Counted from the stretch's first letter, positions 20,939 to 32,655 are shown. The stretch is 64,000 nt of DNA from Hermatobates lingyangjiaoensis (GCA_026182355.1 JAPFBL010001929.1:1542001-1606000), one strand, 5' to 3'. Translations and numbers: made by a program. Notes: generated by a model not told the origin, from the sequence alone.

Positions 20939-21110
20939 TTATTAAAAGTAATGCCCAATTTAACTTTTACACTTTTTCTTATCCGTTTTTCAAGTGTTCT
21001 CATACTTGACTTCCATGGTTCTGGAACTAAAAACATAAGTTCACCAAAATTTTTATTACTATACACCGACATGTTTCGGTCATCGTTGACCATTTTCAAG
21101 GTTAAAGAAT
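20936..21110 (-). pseudogene. family G PLE 5' region: hammerhead remnant plus N-terminal coding
   Basis: Read on the minus strand: a hammerhead-like segment (21102-21062) with GGTCA/TGACC stem II, GAAA and palindromic ACATGT stem III, but TTGAAAA in place of CTGANGA. It is followed by a frame with LVPEPWKSSMRTLEKRIRKS then VKVKLGITFNKT and the TA-encoded YIYI. The same frame occurs at 50436-50553 (VPESWRNCIRNLEM). The order ribozyme, reading frame, (TA)n is repeated at 36341-36620. Confidence 0.65.
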
Positions 21111-21170
21111 ATATAAAATTATTAATGATCGATATAAAATATTAATGATATATATATATATATATATATA

Positions 21171-21295
21171 TTATCAAATGCGTCTACAACGTGCTTAGTC
21201 TCCTTTTCTCTTTTCTCCTGAAGACGGATTACCCAAAAATTTGACTCTGTAAGTGTGTTTCCTTGCTCTGTGTGTTATTTTTCTTGAATTTTGAA

Positions 21296-21298
<3 letters not shown>
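21171..21298 (+). mobile_element. family E PLE end, copy E1
   Basis: Lies between two (TA)n runs. Contains CTCCTGAAGACGGATTACCC then AAAAATTTGACTCTGTAAGT. CTGAAGA is intact but G12 is A. It shares its layout and tail with 35343-35660 and 40532-40690, both inverted relative to it. Confidence 0.65.

Positions 21299-21337
<39 letters not shown>
21299..21337. repeat. (TA)n microsatellite
   Basis: About 39 bp of perfect TA. Confidence 0.98.
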
Positions 21338-21341
<4 letters not shown>

Positions 21342-21420
21342 ATGCTCGATTTCACTTTACTTAGCTTTGTTGAATGGTTTTCCAAACTTAGAAACTTTTC
21401 TTTAATTCAAGTTTATTCAA
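21338..21420 (-). pseudogene. possible PLE N-terminal coding trace
   Basis: Minus-strand translation next to (TA)n reads LENHSTKLSKVKSSMT followed by TA-encoded YIYI, resembling the LSRKV.KLK segment of the other fragments. Short, so uncertain. Confidence 0.3.
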
Positions 21421-23710
21421 ATCAAAGATTATATCACCATACATTTTTAAATTTATATTTGGCATGTATGGGTGCTTCATGCAGAATATTCAGAATTATC
21501 AATTTTACTATACTTAACAACAATTAATCCAAAAAATTTTTTTAGATTAATATGTATATTGTTTTGTTATTTATATAAATTTCATGCTATAATATTATAT
21601 TTACTCATAGATTGTGTAATATTTTATTTAAATTTCATATGCTGTATGTAATTTTAAGCACGTTATACCAAGTTTGATACGTGGAATTATAAACACTTTC
21701 ATAACAAGGTCAAACGTACCTGTTATGGACACTTATGAGAAAAAACTGTACTAATACTCCAATCTTTCGTAATGTGTAAAATACGAAATTTCAGTGATTT
21801 TAATTTTTTTTTTTAAGCAAAATTGTTTAGAATCACAAAAGTCTATTACCATTTTTGTGGATAAAAAATATGTACATCACTTAAGTACACATAAAACATG
21901 TTCACAAAGATGATGCCATACTTCATAATAATCTTCGGAGTTGAAATAATTATATTTTTGCAGTTACAATTGAATGATTGAGTGCAAACTTATGACTAAA
22001 AAAAAAACAGTTAATTTTTCATTTTATTTTTTTAAAAGATATTATTGAAGAAACATTGGACCTTTTTTTTAGTATGTTTTAACAAGCATGATTCAATAAT
22101 TAAGAGAGCTTTTTTAAATTCCCATAATCCATTTTATATTTTGTAGAAACACATATATATTTTGGGTATATGTAAAAATATAATATGTGTTGTCAAATAG
22201 TTCTAATTGTATAAACCTGAATCTGTATGTTTATTTTGTATAAGGGAACGAGTGAATAAAAACTCTAAGATTTAGAGGTTACTAAAAATGAGGAAACAAA
22301 ATAACTATTGCAATTGACACATGGTACATCGGTCAGGAGCGAAGTTTGAGAGAACAGTGAGATATAGGGTGTGAGAGTGAGCAGAAGAAGAAAAAGTGAG
22401 TTTGACATGAGTATAAAGAGAGAGAGAGAGTACGATAGAGATGAAGAGGTAGTGAGAGTAAGAGAGGAGATGGGAAGATAAAGCATAGAGGTTCAACATT
22501 CAACGGTTGAAGAATGTAAGCTTAAATCAAACATTCAACTAAACAATTAAAACTATGAGTTTTAAAATATGTCATTGTTTATAATTATCTATTATTAATT
22601 TCATTATTTTATTAAATAATTAGCTTACTTTTTTCATACTCATTTCAAGATTTTGTTGATAATCTAACAGAACATATTCAAGACCTCCTAATTTACTCTA
22701 AATAAATAAATATTAGACGCTTTTTGCCGAATGTTTTAAATCATAATTGATAAAAGTAAATCGCTAATTAGAATGTAGTTGAAAAGTAGCATAAAAAACA
22801 TAGAGGAGATAAACCGGCACATTGTAGTTTCTTTGCAAAATTATATAAACTAGACTAAGAAATTTGATTATGTATTGTTAATTTTATTTTAATCAATTTT
22901 ATTTAAGTATTGCAAAGAAATTATTTTAGGTAAGCTTTATAAATTCTAAGTTTTTAACTAAAAATGTAAATGAAGTAACACATCGATATTGAACTTCCAT
23001 AAAAAAAATATTGTATACAATCCATGTGAAAGTATATGTAAAGAAAATTATGAAAAGGTATAATATCATATAATATCGTTGGCTATGATCTGATATACCT
23101 TGATATACCATAATATACCTTGGTATGATGGCACATAATTTTGTGCTACCAACTAAAAAATTAACCCCAAAGAGCTAAGTAAAAGTATTTACTTTTTCAT
23201 ATTCTAGGTTTATATACTTTGATAGCACCATTGACCTAAAATAACTTTCATATTTTTACAACCACAAAAAATGAAAAATAATAATTATTATTTAATTTCA
23301 AAATATAAAAATTTTTCATATTACTTCCAGAAATTATTTAATTATTGCATTTGTTGCTAGTAGATTTAGAATACAATACACTGTAAGTTTAACTTTATTA
23401 AGATATAGTAGTCAAGATTAATTTGATTTGAAAATTCCCAAGGACCTACACTTTTGTAGTCCCCTGAATGCACTTTGCCATTATTTTATTCATTTTTTTG
23501 TATCTGAGTGTATGCAGGTGGAAATGAATTTAAAAAGTTTTTGACTATGCTATAGATCAAGTCAGACATTAAATTTGAAATTTGGAAACAAATAGTCATG
23601 GTTATGATAAGACTGTACAACTTTTGGGCAAAACCAAATAATGGTAGTGGTACTCTATTGTACAATATGTGAAAAATGTTTCACACTCTTCTCACAATTA
23701 TAAAATAAAA
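21421..23710. other. AT-rich gene-free stretch
   Basis: Very AT-rich with nothing recognised. A GA-rich patch at 22370-22460 opens short chance frames. Confidence 0.55.
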
Positions 23711-23784
23711 AATCTAGTGTATAATCTAGTGTATAATCTAGTGTATAATCTAGTGTATAATCTAGTGTATAATCTAGTGTATAA
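23711..23784 (+). repeat. 12-bp tandem repeat, six units
   Basis: Six consecutive, essentially identical units of AATCTAGTGTAT. The lack of divergence suggests a recent expansion. Confidence 0.97.
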
Positions 23785-25121
23785 TATCGCATAAGCACTA
23801 CGAATAAAAAATATCATATTTTTAGTGCAATATACATATTAATTTGGTCGGGTCTACACTTTACATTACTTTAACAGAACCTAATATCAAAAAGAATGCC
23901 CAGTCAACCAAACTTATTGTTTTATTACTTGACTGTGGGTATTACTTTACTATAAGTAAAGTATACTTATGCTTTACTATAAAACTTCCTTATGCTAATT
24001 CGTTAAGATCCCGAGAGTTTAACGGATTTAAATGTTTGAGATCCCTAAAGTCCATTTCTAGTGTTTGTTTGATGATGTTGCTGTGTACGTAGGAGAGTGG
24101 GTGGGCATACAAAAGTTCGTGGACTCCCTGCAGGCCACACTGTTTGGTGGACCAAGTTTATATTGCAACAAAAGTTGGGCCTTATTGTGTAGGATGTGCG
24201 TTGTTATTCTGAAGCAATATTGAATAATCTAAAAAAAACCTATTTAGCCAAAATACATTTCTGGACAAGTTTTTTCTCCTAGACAACTTATTCTAGTGTG
24301 TTAAAACTTTCAAATTATTATAGAAATTACGATATCGTTAACAGAAGAAATACCAGAATTTTTCAATTACCGGAAATGTAGTTTTCCCATAAACTGAAAT
24401 TTTTTTTGCTATATGATTCATTAAGACAATTTGTGGGTGCCACAGTTGTCAAACCATTGGACAGATTATAATAAAATTATACAAAAATATATTCCTTTTG
24501 AAAAGATGTGCTAAATATGTTTTTATCGATATTACAAGGACTGAAGTGTGCATTATTGTATATTTTATAAATCAAAAAAAGTTTTCTAACGTTTAACGAC
24601 TAACAATAGAAATACAAAACTTTGTCCTAAAATTCAACAAATAATTAGTTATCTAAAAAAAATTTTGTCAATGACTTTGAATAACCCCAAAGAGCAATTA
24701 AGCTTTAAAAACGAAAACCCAACTTGGTATAATGGAATATACCTGCTGTACTTGTTGGATTTGTTTACATTGACAACATTTTTTAACAAAATCTAGTCTA
24801 TGGTACTTCACTTTTAAAGTTTAATGAAAAACATTTGAAGATTTTTCAAGACAGTTAATATCAGATGTACTGACAATAAAATTCATTAAATTATAAAAAA
24901 AATGCTACAGATATATGATACGAAATACTCCATAGTAAATGATATGAAACAAAAATGTTTTTTTTGGCTTTTCTAACAACTACAAAAGTAGAGTGATTTA
25001 CACTAAACTTTACCATAAGGAAACATCTTATCAAATTCGTTGACAGTCAATTGAGTTTTTGTTTTTTTTTTTGTTCTTTTTATTTAATTAAAATATCGTT
25101 ATTAAGATAGGCTATGTAGTA
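23785..25121. other. AT-rich gene-free stretch
   Basis: Nothing recognised. A slightly GC-richer patch lies at 24080-24190. Confidence 0.55.
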
Positions 25122-25133
25122 GACTGCGATATT

Positions 25134-25480
25134 CTTTTTTTTAGTTTTTTTTATTGTTTAAACCGATCCCCCAGCGGGTGATAACGTTAGGTATTTACCG
25201 GCTTTTTGTTTGATCGGTGATTCTACAGATTATACATTAGGAGTCCTAAATTTTGCCTAACTGAAGTCAACTTGAATATTTAGCGAGTACGTCGTACAGG
25301 CTTAGGACCGATGGCTTAACGTGCTCTTCGAGGGACGACATACTCAGATTTATTCACCTCACGTGTGAATAAATCGAGGGCCAGGTGGGGATCGAACCCC
25401 GGACTACCAGCCCAGAGGCGATGCGTTTACGTTAACGCGTTACCTTAGCGAGTACGTTAACCACTGAGCTAACTGGCCCA
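25134..25480 (-). mobile_element. tRNA-derived SINE, nearly full length
   Basis: Minus strand: TGGGCCAGTTAGCTCAGTGG (A box), B box GGGGTTCGATCCCCACC, then the family body, the tail with GCCGGTAAATACC and GGGGGATCGGTTTAAAC, and a terminal A-rich run. Flanked by GACTGCGATATT (25122-25133) and GACAGCGATGTT (25481-25492), a 12-bp target duplication with two mismatches. A short insertion after the anticodon-like region duplicates CGAGTACGTTAAC-type sequence (GTTTACGTTAACGCGTTACC). Confidence 0.9.
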
Positions 25481-25492
25481 GACAGCGATGTT

Positions 25493-25954
25493 AATATTTC
25501 ATTTCTTGAGGCACTAATTAGTCTTCTAAATAAAGGAACCTTTGTGGTCCTATCAATGGGAGTAGAAGTTGCACAAAAGTAGAGTTCTTGATAAAAGTGT
25601 ATTGAAACTCGAACTTCTTTGCATAGAGTGATGAATTTCGTTGACCATGAAATGAAATTGGTTTTTGCACTGTGGAAAATTACTGTTTCTTTTTTGGGTA
25701 GATGATTAAAAGGAAGGTAATGTTCCATGGTGACGTCATAAAAATAATAATAGAAAGAAACTTATTAGTTCACGGCAAGGTGATACTCATGTATTCCAAC
25801 ATTATCGTTATTTTAAAGAAGGACTGTGCAACGTCCTTCTTTGCACCGAGGCTTTGCAATGTGGCAAGTAACTCGGTCATTTTAACAGTAGTATACTCCA
25901 AAGCAATTTGACGTACAGAAACGGTACTCCTATTTGTCACCTACGCAACTAATC
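25493..25954. other. gene-free stretch
   Basis: Frames of 98 (-) and 69 (+) codons have no recognisable domain. Nothing else seen. Confidence 0.45.
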
Positions 25955-25968
25955 ATATATATATATAT

Positions 25969-26130
25969 AACTTTAAATTACACAAAGCACGACACAGAAA
26001 AGAGACTAAAAAGAACACTTACAGAATTCAATATTTCGAACTGTTGTTCGTCATCAGGAGAGTAGACTAGAAGAGAGGACGAAGTGAGAGAGATCTCCCC
26101 ACGTCGAAGAACGGAGCGCGAATGAAGCAT
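25969..26130 (-). mobile_element. family D PLE module, copy D2
   Basis: Bounded by (TA)n at 25955-25968 and 26131-26146. Carries the intact family D hammerhead motif on the minus strand and the CGAAGTGAGAGAGATCTCC segment shared with 15060-15110. Confidence 0.8.
26022..26064 (-). ncRNA. hammerhead-ribozyme-like motif, family D copy D2
   Basis: Minus strand: TCTC, CTGATGA (26057-26051), one extra C, stem II GAAC/GTTC with loop AACA (four perfect pairs), GAAA (26037-26034), stem III ATAT, U as H17, GAATTC. Stem I pairs the two positions next to the core (TC with GA). The D1 copy at 15140 has GAGA at this place, which would pair fully with TCTC. All core bases are present. Confidence 0.7.
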
Positions 26131-26146
26131 ATATATATATATATAT

Positions 26147-26291
26147 TTCGGGAGCAGACCATCGTTTATGCATTTAGAGAAATTGAGACTCAGTAGAATT
26201 AGAGAAATTGAGAGACTCAGTAGAAATTAGAGAAATTGAGAGACTGAGTAGAAAAGTGGTGAAACTAAAAATAGGCGTAGAATTTAACAAG
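26147..26291 (+). pseudogene. PLE N-terminal coding fragment with internal triplication
   Basis: The segment TTAGAGAAATTGAGAGACTC is repeated about three times in tandem (26190-26260). The last unit reads REIERLSRKVVKLKIGVEFN and runs into K followed by TA-encoded YIYI. The match stops at (TA)n at the same codon as 9457-9615. Confidence 0.6.
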
Positions 26292-26309
26292 ATATATATA
26301 TATATATAT

Positions 26310-26500
26310 GATCAAACCACAATATGAAAAGGGCAAAAATGACTAAGATCTTTCAACCGTAACAAGAGGTCTTCGTTAGAGTCAAAAACTCCACTCTGAC
26401 AAAGACCGCTTTTTACGGTTGAAAGATCTTAGTCTTTTCTCTTTTTTCATATTGTGGTTTGATCATTACTTGTTATTTCACGTGCTTATGTGAAATCGTG
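26310..26500. mobile_element. family A fold-back PLE module, copy A4
   Basis: Complete fold-back structure between (TA)n runs: GATCAAACCACAATATGAAA ... inverted copy. Both hammerhead motifs are intact except for one core base each: the plus motif reads CTGACAA (G8 to A), the minus motif CTAACGA (G5 to A). Confidence 0.85.
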
Positions 26501-26517
26501 TTTTATATATATATACC

Positions 26518-29302
26518 AGCTATAAACACTTTGAAAACATAAAAAATTATCACAATACTGAAAAAAATTAAAAAGTTGTAAGAATCTTTTACAGTGTTTT
26601 AGAACTTTTCTAAAAAAGTTTATTGTCAAGAAGCTTGAAAAAAACTCGAATTTTTTCAAGGTAGCACTGGATGGATACCTTGTAAGCCAAAAAAATTAAA
26701 AAATCAAACCAACATTAATATTTGAGCAATATTATGAACCTAATTATTTTTTCTTAAATTTGATTACAGTATTTCGTATAATCCATGTTTGTAAAAAAAA
26801 AATTATTTATGCAATTATTTTGTTTATTCAAGGATCTAGTGCTTTGAATACGTGTCTATAAGTATGTATCAATATTCTCTTTATTTTGACTATTACCACA
26901 CCTTTTTCATATGACATATATTTCCTTAATATATACAATACATATATTTTGTGTTTAATTCAAAATATGTGGTCGAGATAAGAAAAATTTGATTTATTTG
27001 TTTAATATATATATCCATCACATAAAATGTTAAAAGAGTTAAACAATAGAATTCTCTCAAGCTTATTTTAATTCCTTTCTTTTACTTGTTATTTGTTTCA
27101 TAATTTAGAAAATATAATAGAGGTTGTACATCCATAAATTCATAAGCTAGTATAGGGAACGAAATTGGAAGTAAATTGCAGCCTGATTCTTCTCTCATAC
27201 ACTTAGCTCAAGGAAATCATTGCTCCTGTTTAGAGAAGTCCCATAAATTGACGCTAGTTAGTAGAACAAGGTAATTTAAAGTCAGAATTTTTGGTTTGAT
27301 AAAATCAAAATTCATATGGAAAAGTGAATCCTTTAGACGAATAACAGGCTATTAAAGTCTATTGCTCTGAGTAGTCGAGAGGCTTCTTTTTTAATGTCTT
27401 TTGAAGCTTTGGTGTTGATCCTGAGAACAAGATGATGAATAATGCGATATAAATGTTTTCAAAATAGAATTGAATATGACGAGATGGGGGGGGGGGGGGG
27501 GGGAAACACTCTGGAGCTACTCCTGATGGGATATAAAATGGATTTTTTCCCAGCTACAATCCGAGTGGTTACTTCTTTTTGGTGATCGTTAGAAAGAACA
27601 AACGAACAGTAATGCTTTATTAATTTATTCTATCTGCCGAAAGGGTTGAGGGTGTAGGGCGAGAGTAATTGATTGAACATAATGGTGCGCCCCATTAGGG
27701 GGTGGGTATTAAAGGAATGATTGTTTGCCCTACGGAGGGAGAGTATGTGCCCTAGGGCTTAAAACATTCAACTTCTTCTCTCCCTTGACTTAACATTCTT
27801 GCCTCAAGCCAGCAGCACATCCCAAAAGTCATCCCCTCCGGAACAGACCTTCATCACGTTCATTTAATAGCCAAACTAATTTCAAGCTACTGTTGTTTAA
27901 TTAAACATTTAAAGGGGAACAAACCCTTGTTAAAGTTATGTTTAATTTGCATACGATTTTGCTGTGAATCGTTTAATCTCAAAACGCTAATTTAAAAGAA
28001 GAAATAAAAAATATGTAACTAAAGTTTGGGTTTAACTACACTCCTTAATCAAAAATAAATTGACATAAAACATTAAATAAACCATTTTAAACTTACAGGC
28101 AACAGTTATGTGAGTCCAAATAGTTGAAACGTTGAAAATAAGTTCATATATTAAAGAATTTTAGTGTTTAATCACTTGAAGTATATTATTTCACCCTTGA
28201 ATAGAAAATTCTTTAAAAACTATTTGTTTTATCTTCAAAAAAAAAAACAAGAATTTACTATAAATAGAACTTTTGACATTTATAGACATACAATAGACAT
28301 TAAACAGTACTAAGATTTGAGGTTTCGAGTTCATAACACGATTTTACCATATACTACTATAAGTGTGGACAATTACTAAAATTATGTGCATATCCCACCA
28401 TTAATGGAAAAGTAGAACTCGTTGGTATCAAGTCTACTCAATGATTGATTATTTCTTTGTATACATTTGAACTAGCAAAAATTTAAAACTTTACTATGTG
28501 TAGAACGAAGACGTGTGTAATCACAAACACACTTATTATCAACATATCTCTTAGTTGTGGACAATAAAAAAATAGACTTACAAGTATGAAGAAAATAAAA
28601 CATAATTAAAATGTGAATACAATGACAAATTAGTTAATTAATTAATGACTGGTACAAACAATTGATTGACAATCATGAGATAGCTCATAAAGATGGAGTG
28701 GCAAAATTGACAAGTGTCAAATTTACTAATAACTCCAAGTAAATTAGATCAAGTAGCTCTTGAAAGTGAACTGGCAACACTGTCAATTGACTGATTGATT
28801 GATGACAAGTACATGACATTAGTGAGTTGCTGAATATGGACGGGCAACAATAACAAACAACTAACAACAATATATACTACTTAGTACAAACACTATGTTT
28901 CTAGAATATCAGATGAATGGGTTGATGTGCGAGTAAACTATAAATTTTACACATGTGCGTAATTTACACTTGTTGGTTAAAGGTTTGTTTCAGACGTTAA
29001 TCATTTTCTGATGGGCCTTTTTATTCTGCTGGCGTTGATAATGCATAACCATCTCCCTATATACTTTCATATCAGGCTCCTCCGGATTATTTTCATGTTC
29101 CTCTTTTCTGTGAAACTACTCCACCTCCTTTTCAAACATTCGTTCATTTTATTGTTACAGTATGCAATATTGACTGGTACTTTTACTGACTTTAAGAGTT
29201 GTGTGTATAATTCATTTCAACTTTTAAATGTGCAAGGCTGTTGAATTCAGTTTAAAAATATTTAGTAACAACTAATTAAAGAAAAAGAAATCATAGTAAC
29301 TA
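26518..29302. other. gene-free stretch with oligo-G tract
   Basis: AT-rich. A run of about 18 G lies at 27486-27503. A GC-richer, complex patch at 27640-27860 (GGGTGGGTATTAAAGGAATG and similar) has no convincing frame. At 28620-28830 short TTAATTAATTAATGACTGG and TTGACTGATTGATTGATGAC reiterations occur. Nothing else recognised. Confidence 0.5.
27486..27503 (+). repeat. oligo-G tract
   Basis: About eighteen consecutive G. It could form a G-quadruplex; runs like this also provoke sequencing and assembly errors. Confidence 0.9.
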
Positions 29303-29314
29303 ACTGTACTAGTA

Positions 29315-29636
29315 GGAGGCCAAGTTAGCTCAGTGGTTAACGTACTCGCCTCGCCCCACTTAGGCGAGGTTTGGTAGTACGGGGTTCGATCTCCACCTGG
29401 CCCTCGAATAATCCAATCGGGAGGTGAATAAACTGAGTACGTCGTTCCTCAGAGAGGACGGGTTCCGAATTTCTAGTATGTCAGGTACTCGTTAAAGACC
29501 CCTAATCGAAATGCACTTAAGTTAGACAAAATTTAGGACTCACAATGTAGAATCTGTAGAATCACCGATGAAAGAAAAAGTCGGTAAACGGCTATCGTTA
29601 TCAACCACTAGGGGATCGGTTTAAAAAATAAAAAAA
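29315..29636 (+). mobile_element. tRNA-derived SINE, full length with perfect target duplication
   Basis: The target duplication ACTGTACTAGTA is perfect at 29303-29314 and 29637-29648. The element begins GGAGGCCAAGTTAGCTCAGT with A box TAGCTCAGTGG and B box GGGTTCGATCTCC. The body has the blocks GGGAGGTGAATAAACTGAGT, AGGTACTCGTTAAAGA, TTAGACAAAATTTAGGACT and GTAGAATCACCGAT; the tail has GGGGATCGGTTTAAAAAATA and an A-rich end. Twelve-base duplications and an A-rich tail fit insertion by a LINE in trans. This copy defines the family length (about 322 bp). Confidence 0.93.
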
Positions 29637-29648
29637 ACTGTACTAGTA

Positions 29649-30159
29649 TGAATACTAGTTTCCTGGCTTATAACCAGTTACTAAGGGATACAGAATGGTT
29701 TAATGTAGCCATATACAAACAGATATGCTTTGTTCATCTTCAATGTTTATAACATAAAATATACCATTAATGATGCTCATTAAGGCTTCACATGATGGAG
29801 AAGCAGCCCATCTTGAAACATAACACTGACTACAGTTTTATTTTATATTTATGGCATTTTCATTTATGAAAGTTGAGTATTTCTCAGTCAGTATTAGCTG
29901 TATTTCTTTTAGTTCTTTGACATATTTATGTATTATAGGGGTAGAAATAATATGAGATTATGGTGACTGATTGCTTGATTGAGTTGTGGGAGCTGCTGTC
30001 GATGGCCATAATCTTTCATTGAGTAGACAGAGTCAGTGGTAATCCTGTTGGCTATTCTGATAATCCTCTCACTTTAATATGTGTACTTATTTCGTTAGCT
30101 CTCCGGGAGTAATCAGTGATTTATCTTCTCATAACACCAAGCTGTAAGTAAATAGGTAA
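29649..30159. other. gene-free stretch
   Basis: Nothing recognised. Confidence 0.5.
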
Positions 30160-30420
30160 GGGGGGCGTAACGGCAGTAAGTGGATAATGGCGGACTGCGA
30201 GGGGGATTTGCAAAGGGAGGCGCTAATCCGTGGAAGAGGCCTCGACGCTCGGCTCCCATACCATATTTCACTTTAGTCCAATAACTCGGCTCGCTTGCCG
30301 ATCAGCTTGTCTCATGGAAATGCCTCTCCTTTGTCCCCATGCTGCTAATCCCCCTCGCACACTCGCCTCCAGCCCTTGACAAACAGTTTCCTGGCCTATT
30401 CTCTACCTACTCTAGCCCTC
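30160..30420. other. GC-richer island, candidate regulatory element
   Basis: Complex, unrepeated block with two GCTAATCC sites (bicoid/Otx-class homeodomain core TAATCC) at about 30222 and 30345, plus ATGGAAATGC and GCGTAACGGCAG. No open frame of interest. Composition and motif pairing suggest a developmental enhancer; this is inference. Confidence 0.3.
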
Positions 30421-32149
30421 CCAAAACCACATCATACATATTTATTTCACATTATATCCTTAAGTAGACGACGTATAGCGCAGACTTCCTCACCATCCCT
30501 TCCGCACATTTAAAACCGTCAATTCAACAATAGCTTCCTTGTAAAACACCCTCCAATATACTTCCGAGGGTTAAAAAAATTCCTATAGAGTTTAAGCTGA
30601 CTATGAGCGAAGGTGAAACTTATGATGCCTTCTGATTTGTGGGCAAGTGAAAGGATCTTTCCCTTTCCGGGTCACTAGATATCCTGAGTCTCGAACCCTA
30701 ATCCATACGTACACACACATTCGCTCTCTCCATATATATATATATATATATATACACATCACTAGAATGAGGTAGGTTGACCACAGTAGAAATAAAGAAG
30801 TACTAGTAACAGCTAAATAATAATAAATGGTGGTTTGTTCTCCATACAGACAAGCACACACACACACTTGTGTCACAATATCGACCAAAGACGTCAATCT
30901 TCCCATATTCTCCTTGATCATACGAAGAGTTCGGAGCTCCTATGATAGTTCCTTTATCTTTGTCATATTCCTTTAGTCATCTCCCTGTAATACAACACTA
31001 GACTTTTGTGTACTTTGTTAAAACTCCAGAATAGCCTAATTTTTAGCTGTGGCCAAAGTAATGCAGAAATTTCCCTCCTCTTCCTCTCAAAAAACATTCT
31101 TTTCAATCAACTTTATAGACGGAATTTTTAATTTATTGAACAAAGAATGGTAATCATGCAAATTTTGATTTCATGGTATTAATGGGGTTCCATTCTTTAA
31201 AGTCCACTTAATTTTTTTTATAATGTATGTACTTGGTGAGTTTGATCTAATAGTCTGTTAATTGCAGACCATTACATTTGATAGATGAAATCTGCATTAC
31301 ACAAACATTTATTATGGATACGTTTACTTATAGCGATTACTTATTTAAAGTACTGAAATTAGAAGCTGTAAGTTAGTTAAAGTAATTTTGTAAAGCTACT
31401 GGGCTATATACTCGTATTCATATATAGTTTGAATTATAATATTGTTTGTTTGATTTTATAATTAAATAATTATTCACATCAATTTGGAGTAAGCACATGA
31501 AAATGCAGAAATAAAAAAAACCGGTTATAGTGGTATTTAAAACAGAACAACCTGTCTAATAAACTATTTTTTTTCATATTCGCAAAGCTGGGGCTATTAG
31601 TTTATAATGAAGCAAACGGAAGTCGTGTGACGTTTTTCAGAACTTAATGAGGGCAAAAGTTTACCTATAACTTCTGGGTAAGAATATCTGCTTACTAACT
31701 AGTTAGTGCAAACAAATGGTGAACATCTATTATATTGCTACAGTATCTTATCATTATGAAGGCTTTGAAGACATCAAATCAAAAAAAAAAAAAACGTTAC
31801 GAATAAAACCGGCACAGAATATTATTTGTGATTTGCGATTAACTGTTTCAAACTTTATTTTAATAATTTGCATTTAACTTTTGGAAACCAAATGTGTTAC
31901 AACATTGCTTTTCGCTTTTACCGATTTAGCTGCAGAAACAATTTAAAAAACATTGAAATAGAAATAATGAATACATTGTATCGTATTGGCCAATTACAAT
32001 TATCGGGAGGATTGCCAAAAATGTGAATCGTCATAAAGCATCGTCCTTTATATCATCTATCAATGTACACGTATTTTATTAACTAATCATGTATTTTTTG
32101 AATATATTACATGACTATCCATGACAATTAGATCCGAAACGGACAGGTA
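30421..32149. other. gene-free stretch
   Basis: AT-rich. (TA)n at about 30731-30753 with short CA-rich runs on both sides. The 106-codon minus frame at 30601-30921 spans the microsatellite and shows no domain. Confidence 0.5.
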
Positions 32150-32290
32150 GATTTCAATTTATCTTCGGAGCGATACACATTTATCTTTCTGGTGACGAGG
32201 CCATCTAAATATAGTAGTGAGTTCCTGTTCCCTTTCCATGTGTTTTTTGGTGAATATAGTTTATTTAGATTGTGTAACAGTTTCATTTAA
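32150..32290 (+). mobile_element. family C PLE end, copy C2 (degenerate)
   Basis: TCTGGTGACGAGGCCATCTA followed by AATATAGTAGTGAG matches the family C hammerhead region with several core changes. Downstream TGTGTTTTTTGGTGAATATAG tail resembles the 10945 copy. Confidence 0.6.
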
Positions 32291-32315
32291 CTGGTTATAT
32301 ATTAAACAACATTAT

Positions 32316-32404
32316 TTCTTGATATAATATATGAATTAAATACCACAATAACAATGTATATTAATTAAAATTTGTGGTATTTAATTCATATATTATATCA
32401 AGAA
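32316..32404. repeat. perfect 33-bp inverted repeat
   Basis: Arms 32316-32348 and 32372-32404 (core TTGATATAATATATGAATTA then AATACCACAA) around a 23-bp AT-rich loop. (TA)n follows closely. No hammerhead motif; a small MITE or a hairpin formed by fold-back repair are both possible. Confidence 0.85.
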
Positions 32405-32417
32405 TTAATGTTGATTA

Positions 32418-32420
<3 letters not shown>

Positions 32421-32458
<38 letters not shown>
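32421..32458. repeat. (TA)n microsatellite
   Basis: About 38 bp of TA with one interruption between the inverted repeat and a family D end. Confidence 0.96.
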
Positions 32459-32459
<1 letters not shown>

Positions 32460-32655
32460 GTCATCACCTTTCACCCGGAATCTTGAACGCACGTTCCTCT
32501 TCTTTTACCCTTCTACTCCTTTCCTGATGACAACATACGGTTCAAAATAGTATTGATCCAGTAACTGTTCTCGTTCTTTAGTTGTTCTTTTTTTCAGTTA
32601 TTTATCAGTGCAGTTTAGACAGGATTTATTTAACTGTACAGTATTTTAATTTCAT
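32459..32655 (+). mobile_element. family D PLE end, copy D3 (degenerate)
   Basis: CTTTCCTGATGACAACATAC then GGTTCAAAATAGTATTGA is a mutated family D motif: CTGATGA kept, GAAA lost. Followed by TTCTTTAGTTGTTCTTTT-type tail and (TA)n at 32656 and 32695. Confidence 0.6.

Noticed and set aside
27486..27503. Functional G-quadruplex promoter element
   Set aside because: A single homopolymer G run without nearby transcription evidence; reported only as a repeat.
29315..29400. Functional tRNA gene
   Set aside because: A and B boxes are present, but the cloverleaf does not close and the homology continues for more than 200 bp into a SINE body with a target duplication.
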